Assembly: GCF_019061145.1 (NCBI RefSeq)
Contig: NZ_JAHQZS010000003.1
Coordinates: forward strand, 372,001 to 436,000
Direction: 5' to 3'
Length of the DNA stretch: 64,000 bases
Origin: Anianabacter salinae
GTDB taxonomy: Bacteria > Pseudomonadota > Alphaproteobacteria > Rhodobacterales > Rhodobacteraceae
In this document: piece after piece, positions 18,399 through 28,086 of the stretch
Position numbering within the stretch: position 1 is the first letter of the stretch
How the letters are laid out: the number at the start of each line of letters is the position of its first letter
Position numbers and translations under genes: made by a program
Notes under the pieces: model-generated
Databases searched by the model: none
Seen by the model: only the letters and a program-made list of their open reading frames with translations
Told to the model about the DNA's origin: nothing

Positions 18399-19681
18399 TC
18401 CAGCGCGCCTGTCGCCGTGATGCGGGTCGCGCCGCGCAGGTAGGGCGCGAGGACCTCGGGCAGGGTCACGCTGCCGTCTTCCTCCTGCCCGTTCTCCAGC
18501 ACCGCGATCAGGCAGCGCCCGACCGCAAGGCCCGAGCCGTTCAGCGTATGCACGAACTGCGGCTTGCCGCCTTCATCGCGCACCCGTGCGTTCATCCGCC
18601 GGGCCTGGAAATCACCGCAGGTCGAGACGGAGCTGATCTCGCGGTAGGTGTTCTGGCCGGGCAGCCACGCCTCGATGTCAAAGGTCCGCCGCGCGCCGAA
18701 ACCCATGTCGCCGGTGCACAGCTCGACCGTGCGGTAGGGGATGTTCAGTCGTTCCAGAATCCCCTCGGCACAGCCCAGCATCCGTTTGTGCTCGTCGTCC
18801 GACGTCGCGGGCGCGCAGATCGTCACCATCTCGACCTTCTCGAACTGGTGCTGGCGCAGCATCCCCGCGGTGTCCTTGCCCGCGCTGCCCGCTTCGGAGC
18901 GAAAGCAGTTGGTGTGCGCACACAGCCGCAGGGGCAGGGCGCCCGCGTCCAGCATCTCGCCCGCGACGGTGTTGGTCAGCGTCACCTCGGAGGTCGGGAT
19001 CAGCCACCAGCCGTTGGTCGTCTGATAGCTGTCTTCCGAGAACTTCGGCAGCTGCCCGGTGCCCAGCATCGCCTCGTCGCGCACCAGCACGGGGGTGATC
19101 GTCTCGGCGAGGCCATTCTCGGTGACATGGGTGTCGAGCATGAACTGCGCCAGCGCCCGGTGGACCCGCGCCATCGCGCCCCGCAGCACGACAAAGCGCG
19201 CGCCCGACAGCTTGGCGGCGGTCTCGAAGTCGAGGCCCCCTGCGGCGGCAAGCTGGTAATGTTCCTTGGGCTGGAACGGGAAATCGCGCGGGGTGCCCCA
19301 GCGCTTGATCTCGACGTTGCCCGTCTCGTCCGCGCCGTCCGGCACGTCATCGTAGGGCAGGTTGGGGATCGTCAGCATGAGGTCGCGCAGGCGGGCGTCC
19401 TCGGCGCGGGCTTCCTCCTCCAGCCGGGCGATCTCGGCCTTTTTCTCGGCCACCAGCGCGCGCAGGCGCTCGAATTCGGCGTCATCCCCGCGCGCCTTGG
19501 CCGCGCCTACCTCTTTCGAGGCCGCGTTGCGGTCCGCCAGCGCCGCCTCGGAGGCCGCGATCTTTTCGCGCCGGGCGGCGTCGATGGCGAGGATCGCCTG
19601 CGACATCGCCGCATCCCCCCGGCGGGTCAGGGCGGCGTCGAAGACGCCGGGCGCCTCGCGGATCAGGCGGATGTCGTGCAT
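18395..19681 (-). CDS. serS: seryl-tRNA synthetase
   Basis: This is a 428-residue class II aminoacyl-tRNA synthetase. The N-terminal coiled coil (about residues 30-105) that grips tRNA-Ser is followed by the catalytic domain. Motif 2 is visible as [20 protein letters not shown] and motif 3 as [17 protein letters not shown]. The serine-site TSEVTLTN is present. The ATG at 19681 ([12 protein letters not shown]) is chosen because this is the usual start; a frame extension upstream adds only seven residues. Confidence 0.97.
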   Translation of the reverse strand: MHDIRLIREAPGVFDAALTRRGDAAMSQAILAIDAARREKIAASEAALADRNAASKEVGAAKARGDDAEFERLRALVAEKKAEIARLEEEARAEDARLRDLMLTIPNLPYDDVPDGADETGNVEIKRWGTPRDFPFQPKEHYQLAAAGGLDFETAAKLSGARFVVLRGAMARVHRALAQFMLDTHVTENGLAETITPVLVRDEAMLGTGQLPKFSEDSYQTTNGWWLIPTSEVTLTNTVAGEMLDAGALPLRLCAHTNCFRSEAGSAGKDTAGMLRQHQFEKVEMVTICAPATSDDEHKRMLGCAEGILERLNIPYRTVELCTGDMGFGARRTFDIEAWLPGQNTYREISSVSTCGDFQARRMNARVRDEGGKPQFVHTLNGSGLAVGRCLIAVLENGQEEDGSVTLPEVLAPYLRGATRITATGALE

Positions 19682-19747
19682 GGGTCGGCCCCTTGGTGTC
19701 ACTCGCGCCGAGGGATAGGCGAGGGGCGGGGGGCGGTCAACGGCGGG

Positions 19748-21319
19748 TCAGCGTTCGTCGTAGGGGATGTAGCCCTGGGCGCGTTGCCATTCGCGCCAAG
19801 CGCCGAGGAAGTCGCCGTGTAGTGCGAGGTCATCCTTGGGCCAGTGCGCTGGTCGTTCGATACCCTGTGGCAGCTTCGTACTCGGATCACCGTCACCAAA
19901 TGTTGAGTTGACCTGTTCCTGATTAAGATTGGCCCTCCCGAAGTTGGTCGATTTGATCGCCGCATATTGGATGAAAGTAGCAATGAAGTTTGTGTTTTGA
20001 TCGAAACGCACTCGTCGGAGGTCAGCCCCCTTCAATCTAGCCAAGCTGAGATCCGCCCCTTCGATTCCCGCCCCAAACAAGTCGGCTCCCTCCATATTAG
20101 CTTGGTAGAGGAATGCCCAATCCATCCGTGCCTCGCGAAGATTGGCCCCATCCATCCTGGCCTCGTGGAGAAATGCCCTCTCCAACCGCGCTTCCACTAG
20201 GAACGCACCTTCCATCTTCGCCCCGCTGAGGATCGCCCCCTCCATTCGTGCGCCCTTTAGGTTCGCGCGCTCTATCCGTGCGTTGATCAGGGTCGCGCCA
20301 TCCATCCGCGCCTCGTTCAAAAATGCTCCGTCCAGCCGCGCCCCGTTGAGCTTCGTCCCCTCCATACGCGCCGCGCTGAATAGCCCCATCTCATAGTCAA
20401 GCTGCCCTAGATCGAAGCCCTGCAGGTTGGCGCGGCGCAGGTCGATCGGTAGAATTCGCTCGGTGATCTCTTGCAGTCGTCCGAGGGTCTGAACCGCCTT
20501 TTCCATATCAGATCGTATCGGTTCCAAATGGCGTGCCCACTCCTGCAGCGCCTCGGTCGTGTTATCCTCGGGGTTCTCGAACAGGTCTTTCGCGACAGTC
20601 TCCGGGTCTTCCCCGGCATCCACGCGTTGCCACCAATCTTGTCTAGGGTGGCTTTTCGGTTCCAAGTCTTTCTGTCTCGACAACTCCCGCACATAGATCG
20701 ACAGCAGACGCGCCACACGGTCCCCGGCGTCATGGTTTTCCTCGACCAGCCCTTCCAGCCGGTCGATAGCAGCGGCACGGGTGACGACATCGTCTTCCCA
20801 TTCCGTCAGGACCTTCTGTTCCTCACCCTCGCCGATGACCCGCGTCACCTGCCGCCGCGCGGCAAGGTCCGTTGCGGCCGCGTTGATCTTTTCGTTGAAC
20901 AGCGATTCCTCTGCCGTGAGCACCTGCCGCCTGTTGTAGTGCAGCCGCACCAGCGTGAAGGGAAAGGCGACCGCCGCGCCAAGGGCCGCGACCGAGGCGG
21001 TGAAGCTGAAGATCGTCGCGCCCAGTTTCGTAGCGGCATCCTCGCCGTCCTCGAACTGGCGGAACAGGATCACGCTGAAGAGGAACAGCGCGCCGCACAG
21101 AAGCGTCACGACGATCAGGCACCAGATACCGGCGATCAGCCATTTGACGAGGCGCGGCCAGCCCTCGGCCCCGAACCGTTCCGCAAAGCGGTCGAGCGCG
21201 TCGCGCGGGCGCGGTCCCTCGGCCTTGGCGCTGGCGAGAAGGAGCGCCGTCACGGCGGCAAGCAACGCTGCGGCCATGACGGCAAGCGGCCAAGGCACTA
21301 CTCCGAACAAAGGATTCAT
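19748..21319 (-). CDS. membrane-anchored pentapeptide-repeat protein
   Basis: This is a 523-residue protein. Residues 1-125 contain three hydrophobic segments. Residues about 125-290 are helical and charged. Residues about 300-450 are pentapeptide repeats of the A(D/N)Lxx type (ARLDGAFLNEARMDGATLIN and so on), which form a right-handed quadrilateral beta helix. The C-terminal 60 residues return to a non-repeat fold. Known pentapeptide proteins include DNA mimics and scaffolds; no specific role can be assigned. The segment encoding the middle and repeat parts (19900-20800) is visibly less GC-rich than its surroundings, which may indicate acquisition. Confidence 0.85.
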   Translation of the reverse strand: MNPLFGVVPWPLAVMAAALLAAVTALLLASAKAEGPRPRDALDRFAERFGAEGWPRLVKWLIAGIWCLIVVTLLCGALFLFSVILFRQFEDGEDAATKLGATIFSFTASVAALGAAVAFPFTLVRLHYNRRQVLTAEESLFNEKINAAATDLAARRQVTRVIGEGEEQKVLTEWEDDVVTRAAAIDRLEGLVEENHDAGDRVARLLSIYVRELSRQKDLEPKSHPRQDWWQRVDAGEDPETVAKDLFENPEDNTTEALQEWARHLEPIRSDMEKAVQTLGRLQEITERILPIDLRRANLQGFDLGQLDYEMGLFSAARMEGTKLNGARLDGAFLNEARMDGATLINARIERANLKGARMEGAILSGAKMEGAFLVEARLERAFLHEARMDGANLREARMDWAFLYQANMEGADLFGAGIEGADLSLARLKGADLRRVRFDQNTNFIATFIQYAAIKSTNFGRANLNQEQVNSTFGDGDPSTKLPQGIERPAHWPKDDLALHGDFLGAWREWQRAQGYIPYDER

Positions 21320-21514
21320 TGCAGCACGCTCCCCGCTTCCCGCGCCCGACTATCCCCCACCGCCCGCACTCTGCCAAGGCGTGTGTTGCCGCCGCTGCCC
21401 TCCCCCACTCTGTATTCCGCACCGCCCCGCCTTGCGCCGACCCGTCCCAGCGCATAGGTTCCGGCGCAATTCCGGATGGGCTGTTTCGCGGCCTTCAACG
21501 ACAAGGACCAATCG

Positions 21515-21838
21515 ATGTTCGTAACTCCCGCCTACGCACAGGCCGCCGGTGGCGCGGCCGGGGCCTTCACCAGCTTCGTTCCGCTGATCCTGATCTTCGC
21601 GATCATGTATTTCCTGCTGATCCGTCCGCAGCAGAAGAAGGTGAAGGATCACCAGAAGATGGTCGAGGCGCTGCGCCGGGGCGATCAGGTCGTCACCCAA
21701 GGCGGCATCATCGGCAAGGTGTCCAAGGTCAAGGAAGACGGCGAGTTGGAAGTCGAGATCGCCGAGAACGTCCGCGTGCGCGTCGTGAAATCGACGGTCG
21801 CGCAGGTCCTGTCCAAGACCGAACCCGCCGAGAAATAG
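21515..21838 (+). CDS. yajC: preprotein translocase subunit YajC
   Basis: This is a 107-residue protein with one membrane helix (FVPLILIFAIMYFLLIRPQQ, about residues 22-41) and a basic cytoplasmic tail. The RPQQKKVKDHQKMVEALRRG and GDQVVTQGGIIGKV segments are the YajC signature. It associates with SecDF and SecYEG. The ATG at 21515 is chosen because the longer frame lacks a ribosome site. Confidence 0.95.
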   Translation: MFVTPAYAQAAGGAAGAFTSFVPLILIFAIMYFLLIRPQQKKVKDHQKMVEALRRGDQVVTQGGIIGKVSKVKEDGELEVEIAENVRVRVVKSTVAQVLSKTEPAEK

Positions 21839-21856
21839 GCGCCACCGGACCGGATC

Positions 21857-21957
21857 GGTCCGATCCAAGCCCCGGGCCGCATCGGTCCGTTCCAAGCCCC
21901 CGGACCGCCCAGGTTCGTTCCAAGCCCCGGACCGCCAAGGTCCGTTCCAAGAAGGCC
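21857..21957. repeat. tandem repeat of about 27 bases between yajC and secD
   Basis: Three full units (21857-21883, 21884-21911, 21912-21938) and a partial fourth share GGTCCGTTCCAAGCCCC-GGACCGC. Each junction can form a short GC hairpin, for example CGGACC-GCCAA-GGTCCG. The array ends about 10 bases before the secD start, so it could influence secD translation or mRNA processing. Confidence 0.85.
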
Positions 21958-21965
21958 AGACAGAC

Positions 21966-23627
21966 ATGCTGCAAATCCCGCTCTGGAAGCGCGTGGTGAT
22001 CCTGGGGGTCGTCCTGCTGGGCGTGCTCTATGCGATGCCCAACGCGTTCTACAGCCGGGTCGAGGCGCATAACGACGCCGCGGCCGCCATTGAAGCCGCG
22101 GGCGCCACGCCCGAGCGCGAGGCGGCAGCGTCCGCATGGCCCGATGTCCTGCCGTCGTCGCTGGTGAACCTGGGCCTCGATCTGCGCGGCGGCGCGCATC
22201 TTCTGGCCGAGGTGCAGGTCGATCAGGTCTACGCGGCGCGGCTGGATTCGCTGTGGCCCGACGTGCGCGACGCGCTGCGCGAGGTGCGCGACGAGGTCGG
22301 CACGATCCGCCGCGTCGACACCGAGGACGGCACGCTGCGGGTGCGGATCTCGCAGGCAGGCGGCATGGCCGCCGCGCTGGAGACCGTGCGCGCGCTGTCG
22401 CAGCCGGTGGGCACGCTGACGGGCGGCACGCAATCGACGCTGGACGTGTCGGGGTCGGGCGACACGATCACGGTGCAGCTGTCCGAGGCCGAGCGCGCGG
22501 CGACCGACGACCGCACCATGCGCCAGTCGCTGGAGATCATCCGCCGCCGTATCGACGAGGTCGGCACGCGCGAACCGACGATCCAGCGTCAGGGCGAGGA
22601 CCGTATCCTGATCCAGGTGCCCGGCATCGGATCGGCCGAGGAGTTGAAGGCGCTGATCGGCACGACGGCGCAGCTGACGTTCCTGCCGGTCGTCGGCCAG
22701 GCCGCCAGTGCCGAGGCGGACGCAGGACCCGGCAACATCATCCACCCGTCGCTGGACGAGGAGGGGGTGTTCTACATCCTCGAACGCTCGCCCGTCGTCA
22801 CCGGCGAGGACCTGACCGACGCGCAGCCCGCCTTTGACCAGAACGGCCGCCCGTCCGTCACGTTCCGCTTCGGCCCCTCGGGCGCGCGCGCCTTCGGGCA
22901 ATACACCGCCGAGAACGTCGGCAATCCCTTCGCCATCGTGCTGGACGAAGAAGTCATCTCGGCCCCCGTCATCCGCGAGGCGATCCCTGGCGGATCGGGC
23001 CAGATCACCGGCAACTTCACGGTCGAGGACTCGACCCAGCTTGCCGTGCTGCTGCGCGCAGGTGCGCTGCCTGCGGAAATGACGTTCCTTGAAGAACGCA
23101 CCATCGGCCCCGAGCTGGGACAGGATTCCATCGAGGCGGGCCGCATCGCCTGCATCGTCGCGGGCATCGCGGTGCTGCTGTTCATGGCGCTCAGCTATGG
23201 CTGGTTCGGCATCCTTGCCAACGTCGCGCTGATGCTGAACGTGGCGATGATCTTCGGCATCCTGTCGGCCATCGGCGCCACGCTGACGCTGCCAGGCATC
23301 GCGGGGATCGTGCTGACCATCGGCATGGCGGTCGATGCCAATGTGCTGGTGTTCGAGCGGATCCGCGAAGAGCTCAAGACCGCGCGCGGCCCGGCCCGCG
23401 CCATCGAGCTTGGCTACGAGCGTGCGCAATCGGCCATCGTGGACGCCAACATCACCACCTTCATCACGGCGACGATCCTGTTCCTGATGGGCTCCGGCCC
23501 GGTGCGCGGCTTTGCCATCACGCTGGGCGTCGGCATCCTGACCTCGATCTTCACGGCGATCTTCGTGACGCGCCTCTTGATCGTGTTCTGGTTCGAACGC
23601 CGCCGTCCCAAGACCATCGAGGTATAA
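21966..23627 (+). CDS. secD: protein translocase subunit SecD
   Basis: This is a 553-residue RND-superfamily membrane protein. There is an N-terminal membrane helix, a large periplasmic region beginning with LGLDLRGGAHLLAEV, and then five C-terminal helices with GFAITLGVGILTSIFTAIF. With SecF it uses the proton gradient to pull secreted proteins out of the Sec channel. It is preceded by an unusual tandem repeat and followed three bases later by secF. Confidence 0.97.
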   Translation: MLQIPLWKRVVILGVVLLGVLYAMPNAFYSRVEAHNDAAAAIEAAGATPEREAAASAWPDVLPSSLVNLGLDLRGGAHLLAEVQVDQVYAARLDSLWPDVRDALREVRDEVGTIRRVDTEDGTLRVRISQAGGMAAALETVRALSQPVGTLTGGTQSTLDVSGSGDTITVQLSEAERAATDDRTMRQSLEIIRRRIDEVGTREPTIQRQGEDRILIQVPGIGSAEELKALIGTTAQLTFLPVVGQAASAEADAGPGNIIHPSLDEEGVFYILERSPVVTGEDLTDAQPAFDQNGRPSVTFRFGPSGARAFGQYTAENVGNPFAIVLDEEVISAPVIREAIPGGSGQITGNFTVEDSTQLAVLLRAGALPAEMTFLEERTIGPELGQDSIEAGRIACIVAGIAVLLFMALSYGWFGILANVALMLNVAMIFGILSAIGATLTLPGIAGIVLTIGMAVDANVLVFERIREELKTARGPARAIELGYERAQSAIVDANITTFITATILFLMGSGPVRGFAITLGVGILTSIFTAIFVTRLLIVFWFERRRPKTIEV

Positions 23628-23630
23628 GCC

Positions 23631-24599
23631 ATGCGCCTGCGTCTTGTCCCGCAAGAGACCAACTACGATTTCTTCCGCTGGCGGAAGACGACCTTCGGCG
23701 CGTCGATGGTGGCGATGGTGCTGTCGCTGGTCGTCTGGCTTTCGGTCGGCCTCAACTTCGGCATCGACTTCCAGGGGGGCACGACGATCCGCACGGAATC
23801 GACGCAAGCCGTCGATGTCGGCGCCTACCGCGCCGCGCTGCAGCCGCTGAACCTTGGCGATGTGTCGATCACCGAGGTGTTCGATCCGTCCTTCGGCGCG
23901 GACGAGAATGTCGCCATGGTCCGCATCCAGGCGCAGGACGGCGAGGAAAGCGTGACCGCCGAGACGGTGAACGCCGTCGAGGCGGCGCTGCAGCAGGTCG
24001 ACCCGTCGATCACCTTCCCGTCGGTGGAATCCGTCGGTCCAAAGGTGTCGGGCGAATTGGTGCAGGCGGCGGTCCTTGCCGTCGCCGCCGCGCTGGTCGC
24101 GATCATGTTCTACATCTGGCTGCGCTTTGAATGGCAGTTCTCGATCGGCGCGGTGGTGGCACTGTTCCACGACGTGCTGCTGACGATCGGGCTGTTCTCG
24201 CTGTTCCAGATCCGGTTCGATCTTGCGACCATCGCGGCGCTGCTGACCATCGTCGGCTATTCGATCAACGACACCGTGGTGATCTTTGACCGGGTGCGCG
24301 AGAACCTGATCAAGTACAAGAAGAAGCCGCTGCAAGAAGTGATGAACCTGTCGGTGAACGAGACCCTGTCGCGCACCGTGATGACTTCGGGCACCACGTT
24401 GATCGCGCTGATCGCGCTTCTGGTGCTGGGCGGCGACGTGATCCGCGGCTTCGTCTTCGCGATCACCTGGGGCATCGTCGTGGGCACCTATTCGTCGGTC
24501 TACGTCGCCAAGAATATCGTCCTGATGCTGGGCACCAAGCGCGACTGGTCGAAGCCCGACGAAGGCGCAGGCACGAATTTCGGCACTCCGAATGCCTGA
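23631..24599 (+). CDS. secF: protein translocase subunit SecF
   Basis: This is a 322-residue partner of SecD with six membrane helices and a short periplasmic domain. The SecF signature is present: LNFGIDFQGGT near residue 41, and the helix with YSINDTVVIFDRVREN near residue 210. The translated end overlaps the following TauE-type gene by eight bases. Confidence 0.97.
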   Translation: MRLRLVPQETNYDFFRWRKTTFGASMVAMVLSLVVWLSVGLNFGIDFQGGTTIRTESTQAVDVGAYRAALQPLNLGDVSITEVFDPSFGADENVAMVRIQAQDGEESVTAETVNAVEAALQQVDPSITFPSVESVGPKVSGELVQAAVLAVAAALVAIMFYIWLRFEWQFSIGAVVALFHDVLLTIGLFSLFQIRFDLATIAALLTIVGYSINDTVVIFDRVRENLIKYKKKPLQEVMNLSVNETLSRTVMTSGTTLIALIALLVLGGDVIRGFVFAITWGIVVGTYSSVYVAKNIVLMLGTKRDWSKPDEGAGTNFGTPNA

Positions 24600-25350
24600 G
24601 GGGCTGGCTCTGGCTCTGTCAGAGCCGGGGCTGATCTGGGTCTGCGCCGCCTCGCTGGTCGCGGGGCTGGTCTACGGCTTTGCAGGCTTCGGCTCGGCGC
24701 TGGTGTTCATGCCGCTGGCCACCATCTTCATCGCACCCGCGCTTGCCGTCGCAGCCTTTGCGCTGTCGGCGCTGGCCTCTCTGGTCACCGTGGTGCCGGG
24801 CGCCTGGCGCGCGGCGGACCGGCGCGGCACCCTGCTGATGATCGCCGCCTGCCTCGTGGCCACGCCGCTTGGCGTCGCTGCCTTGCGCCTGGCCCCCGAA
24901 GACGCGATCCGCACCGCTGTCTGCCTTCTGACGCTCGCCACGCTGGCGGCGCTGGTGTCGGGCTGGCGCCTGCCCTTGCGGGGCGGGCTGCCGCTGCGGC
25001 TTGGCGTCGGCGCATTGGCGGGCATCACGGGCGGCGCCACCGGCCTCAACGGCCCGCCGGTGATCCTGTTCAACCTCGCCAGCCCCGGCCAGCCGGTTGC
25101 CACCACGCGCGGCAACCTCGCCGTGTTCCTGACGCTGACCTCGCTCAGCTTCGTGCCGCAGCTCTGGCTGCAGGGCCTTGCGCCGCCGCGTGCGCTCTGG
25201 CTCGGCGCGATCCTGCTTGGCCCTTATGCGCTGGGAACCTGGACCGGGGCGCGCCTGTTCAATCCCGCCCGTACTGGCCTATATCGGTGGGGAGCCTATG
25301 GCCTGATCGGTGCCGCCGGTCTGGCCGGGCTGCCGGTCTTTCACGGATAG
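24592..25350 (+). CDS. TauE/SafE-type anion exporter
   Basis: This is a 252-residue membrane protein with seven or eight hydrophobic helices. The family marks are LVAGLVYGFAGFGSALVFMPL near residue 22 and the internal second repeat VGALAGITGGATGLNGPPVILF near residue 140. Members export sulfite, sulfoacetate or related small organosulfur anions; the substrate here is unknown. It overlaps secF by eight bases, so it shares that transcript. Confidence 0.85.
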   Translation: MPEGLALALSEPGLIWVCAASLVAGLVYGFAGFGSALVFMPLATIFIAPALAVAAFALSALASLVTVVPGAWRAADRRGTLLMIAACLVATPLGVAALRLAPEDAIRTAVCLLTLATLAALVSGWRLPLRGGLPLRLGVGALAGITGGATGLNGPPVILFNLASPGQPVATTRGNLAVFLTLTSLSFVPQLWLQGLAPPRALWLGAILLGPYALGTWTGARLFNPARTGLYRWGAYGLIGAAGLAGLPVFHG

Positions 25351-25360
25351 GAGACGCGCC

Positions 25361-25714
25361 ATGCGCCTCAACGAAGTCACCTTTTCCGGCTCGCTGCCGG
25401 TCGACGGCTACGGCCCCGGCTTTTTCCGCGTCGGCGGCACGGTGCACGAGGGCGCGGTCGTGATCCTGCCCACCGGCGTCACCCCCTGGGGCGGCATGGC
25501 CGACGCGGATCCGCTATTGGCCGCGGTCGGCGAGGTGGACGTTTTGTTCATCGGCACCGGGGCAGAGCCTGCGCATATCCCGCGCGCCCTGCGCGACCGG
25601 CTCGAGGCCACCGGTCTCGGGGTCGAGACGATGGCCTCCGGTCCCGCCGCGCGCACCTACAACGTGCTTCTGGGCGAGGGGCGCCGCGTCGGAGTAGCGC
25701 TGTTGCCGGTGTGA
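25361..25714 (+). CDS. Mth938-type (DUF498) domain protein
   Basis: This is a 117-residue soluble protein. It shows [21 protein letters not shown], then [16 protein letters not shown] and [20 protein letters not shown], the pattern of the Mth938/NDUFAF3 fold. The mitochondrial relative assists complex I assembly, and alphaproteobacterial copies lie next to secDF as here. The bacterial function is not established. The start is ATG at 25361 after GGAGACGCG. Confidence 0.85.
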   Translation: MRLNEVTFSGSLPVDGYGPGFFRVGGTVHEGAVVILPTGVTPWGGMADADPLLAAVGEVDVLFIGTGAEPAHIPRALRDRLEATGLGVETMASGPAARTYNVLLGEGRRVGVALLPV

Positions 25715-25751
25715 CCTTCCCCGGCCCGCGCGCATCCGCTATGGCGAAGCG

Positions 25752-26378
25752 ATGCTGACGGTTCATGATCTCACCTGCACGCGCGGCGGCCTTCCGGTGC
25801 TGTCGGGGGTGTCCTTCACCCTCGCCGCCGGCGAGGCGCTGGTGCTGCGCGGCCCGAACGGATCGGGCAAGACGACGCTCCTGCGCACGATCGCGGGGCT
25901 GCAGCCGCCACTCACGGGCCGGATCGACGCCCCCGAGGGCGGCATCGCCTACGGTGCCCATGCCGACGGGCTCAAGGCGACGCTGAGCGTGGCCGAGAAC
26001 CTGGCCTTCTGGGCGGGCATATACGGCACCGGCGACATCGCCCCCGCACTGGACGCCTTCGACCTCGGCGCCCTGCAAACCCGCGCGGCGGGGGCGCTGT
26101 CGGCAGGGCAAAAGCGCCGCCTCGGCCTGGCGCGGCTGCTGGTGACCGGACGTCCCGTCTGGGCGCTCGACGAGCCCACCGTCTCGCTCGACACCGCCTC
26201 TGTCGGCCTCTTCGCCGCGGCGGTGCGCGCGCATCTGGACGGCGGCGGCGCCGCGATCATCGCCACTCATATCGACCTTGGCCTTGACGCGCGGGTGCTC
26301 GACGTGACGCCGTTCCGCAGCGCGGCGCGCGCGGACGCGGGCGGCGACTTCGACGACTTCGACGAGGCGTTCCTGTGA
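25752..26378 (+). CDS. ccmA: cytochrome c maturation ABC transporter, ATP-binding subunit CcmA
   Basis: This is a 208-residue ATPase. Walker A is GPNGSGKTT near residue 35, the signature is [15 protein letters not shown], Walker B is [12 protein letters not shown], and the switch His is in ATHIDL. With CcmB it drives release of haem-loaded CcmE in the CcmABCD complex. The order ccmA-B-C-D-G matches helABCDX of Rhodobacter. Start is ATG at 25752. Confidence 0.96.
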   Translation: MLTVHDLTCTRGGLPVLSGVSFTLAAGEALVLRGPNGSGKTTLLRTIAGLQPPLTGRIDAPEGGIAYGAHADGLKATLSVAENLAFWAGIYGTGDIAPALDAFDLGALQTRAAGALSAGQKRRLGLARLLVTGRPVWALDEPTVSLDTASVGLFAAAVRAHLDGGGAAIIATHIDLGLDARVLDVTPFRSAARADAGGDFDDFDEAFL

Positions 26379-27031
26379 TCCGCCTGTTCCGCCGCGACCT
26401 CGCGCTGGCCACAAGGGCAGGCGGCGGCTTCGGCCTTGGTCTGGCCTTCTTCCTGATCGTGGTGACGCTGGTGCCCTTCGGCGTCGGCTCGGACACCGGG
26501 CAGCTTGCCGCCATCGCCCCCGGCATCCTGTGGCTCGGCGCGCTCCTGTCCTGCCTCCTGTCGCTCGACCGCCTGTTCCAGCTCGACTTCGAGGATGGCT
26601 CGCTCGATCTGCTGGCGACCGCGCCGATCCCGCTTGAAGGCGTGGTCGCGGTCAAGGCGGCGGCGCATTGGGTCACGACCGGCCTTCCGCTGACCCTCGC
26701 CGCGCCCGTCCTCGGCGTCCTTCTGAACCTCTCCGGCCCCGGCGCCGTCTGGCTGGTGATCTCGCTGGCGCTCGGCACACCCGCGCTGTCGATGATCGGC
26801 GCGTTTGGTGCCGCGCTGACGGTCGGGTTGAAACGCGGCGGGCTGCTGCTGTCGCTGCTGGTCCTGCCGCTCTATATCCCGACGCTGATCTTCGGCGCCG
26901 AGGCGGTGACGCGCGGACAGCAGGGCCTCTCCGCCACAACCCCGCTCGCGCTGATGGCCGCCGTCACCCTTGGCGCGCTGGCGCTCCTGCCCTTCGCCGC
27001 CGCCGCCGCGCTGCGCGTCAACCTTCGCTGA
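26375..27031 (+). CDS. ccmB: haem exporter membrane subunit CcmB
   Basis: This is a 218-residue protein with six membrane helices. The Q-rich [15 protein letters not shown] loop near residue 70 is typical of CcmB. It overlaps ccmA by four bases (ATGA-like junction). It forms the membrane part of the CcmA2B complex. A gap of 170 bases with a repeat element separates it from ccmC. Confidence 0.95.
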   Translation: MIRLFRRDLALATRAGGGFGLGLAFFLIVVTLVPFGVGSDTGQLAAIAPGILWLGALLSCLLSLDRLFQLDFEDGSLDLLATAPIPLEGVVAVKAAAHWVTTGLPLTLAAPVLGVLLNLSGPGAVWLVISLALGTPALSMIGAFGAALTVGLKRGGLLLSLLVLPLYIPTLIFGAEAVTRGQQGLSATTPLALMAAVTLGALALLPFAAAAALRVNLR

Positions 27032-27038
27032 GCCTGCC

Positions 27039-27098
27039 CCATCTTTGGTCTTCAAATACCTCCAGGGGGTCTGGGGGACAGCGTCCCCCAGCCACGGG
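27039..27098. repeat. dispersed intergenic repeat, copy C
   Basis: The sequence reads CATCTTTGGTCTTCAAATACCTCC followed by GGGGGTCTGGGGGACAGCGTCCCCCAG, which contains the hairpin CTGGGGGACAGCGTCCCCCAG. It is collinear with copy B read on the minus strand. It lies just downstream of ccmB and upstream of ccmC, so it could attenuate transcription between them. Confidence 0.75.
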
Positions 27099-27199
27099 CC
27101 AAAGGCGCCGCGGCCACCCGACTGGCGACGATTTGACCACCTCCGTCTTGCCGTCCGGTCCGGTATCTGGAAACACTCTGGCGCAAAGGACACGAGCAC

Positions 27200-27928
27200 A
27201 TGTCGATCTGGGAATATGCCAACCCCAAGAAGTTCATGGCGACCACGGATGCCGTGCTGCCCTGGGTCACCGGGTTGGCCGCGCTTGCGCTGGTGACCGG
27301 GCTGGTCTGGGGCTTCTTCTTCACGCCCGACGATTTCCGGCAAGGCTCGACCGTCAAGATCATCTACCTGCATGTTCCCGCCGCGCTGATGGCGATCAAT
27401 GCCTGGGCGATGATGCTGGTCGCCTCGCTGATCTGGCTGATCCGGCGCCACCATGTCTCGGCGCTGGCGGCCAAGGCGGCGGCGCCTGTGGGCGTCACGA
27501 TGACGCTGATCGCGCTGTTCACCGGGGCGATCTGGGGCCAGCCGATGTGGGGCACCTGGTGGGCGTGGGATCCGCGCCTGACCTCGTTCCTGATCCTGTT
27601 CCTGTTCTACCTCGGCTACATCGCCCTTTGGGAGGCGGTGGACAGCCCCGACACCGCCGCTGACCTGACCAGCGTGCTGTGCATCGTCGGCTCGGTGTTC
27701 GCGTTCCTCAGCCGCTACGCTGTGAACTTCTGGAACCAGGGCCTGCACCAGGGCGCGTCGCTGTCGATGGATGCCGAGGAAAACGTGGCCGACGTCTTCT
27801 ACCTGCCGCTTCTGGTGTGCATCGCGGGGTTCGTGGCGCTGTTCGTCGCGCTGGTGCTGATCCGCACCCGCACCGAAATCAGGCTGCGGCGCCTGCACGC
27901 CATCGAATTGAGGGAGCGTCTGGGATGA
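27200..27928 (+). CDS. ccmC: haem handling protein CcmC
   Basis: This is a 242-residue protein with six membrane helices. The tryptophan-rich haem-binding signature WGTWWAWDPRLTS lies near residue 115, and the flanking histidines are visible (IYLHVPA before it and HQGAS after it). CcmC loads haem onto CcmE at the periplasmic face. Its stop overlaps the ccmD start. Confidence 0.96.
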   Translation: MSIWEYANPKKFMATTDAVLPWVTGLAALALVTGLVWGFFFTPDDFRQGSTVKIIYLHVPAALMAINAWAMMLVASLIWLIRRHHVSALAAKAAAPVGVTMTLIALFTGAIWGQPMWGTWWAWDPRLTSFLILFLFYLGYIALWEAVDSPDTAADLTSVLCIVGSVFAFLSRYAVNFWNQGLHQGASLSMDAEENVADVFYLPLLVCIAGFVALFVALVLIRTRTEIRLRRLHAIELRERLG

Positions 27929-28086
27929 TGCTTGATCTGGGAAAATACGCCGGAACGGTGCTGTCGGCCTATGGCGTCAGCCTTGCGCTGCTGGCGGTCA
28001 TCGCGCTGGCCTCGTGGCGCGGCGCGGTGCGCTCGCGCGCGCGTCTGGCCGAGGCGGAAGCCCGAAAGGCTGCGCGCAATGGCTAG
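27925..28086 (+). CDS. ccmD: haem exporter protein CcmD
   Basis: This is a 53-residue single-pass protein starting at ATG 27925, four bases inside ccmC. One helix (LSAYGVSLALLAVIALASW) is followed by a basic and alanine-rich cytoplasmic tail. CcmD stabilises CcmE within the CcmABCD complex. The short length and the position between ccmC and ccmG make the call secure even though the sequence is poorly conserved. Confidence 0.88.
   Translation: MMLDLGKYAGTVLSAYGVSLALLAVIALASWRGAVRSRARLAEAEARKAARNG

Noticed and set aside
21857-21957. CRISPR array
   Set aside because: Units of about 27 bases follow one another with no spacers, and no cas gene is present.
21729-24335. 868-residue open frame on the minus strand
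   Set aside because: It is antisense to yajC, secD and secF, which have clear family motifs; the frame is an effect of high GC content and has Arg/Asp/Gln-rich low-complexity sequence.
26267-27898. 543-residue open frame on the minus strand
   Set aside because: It is antisense to ccmA, ccmB and ccmC.
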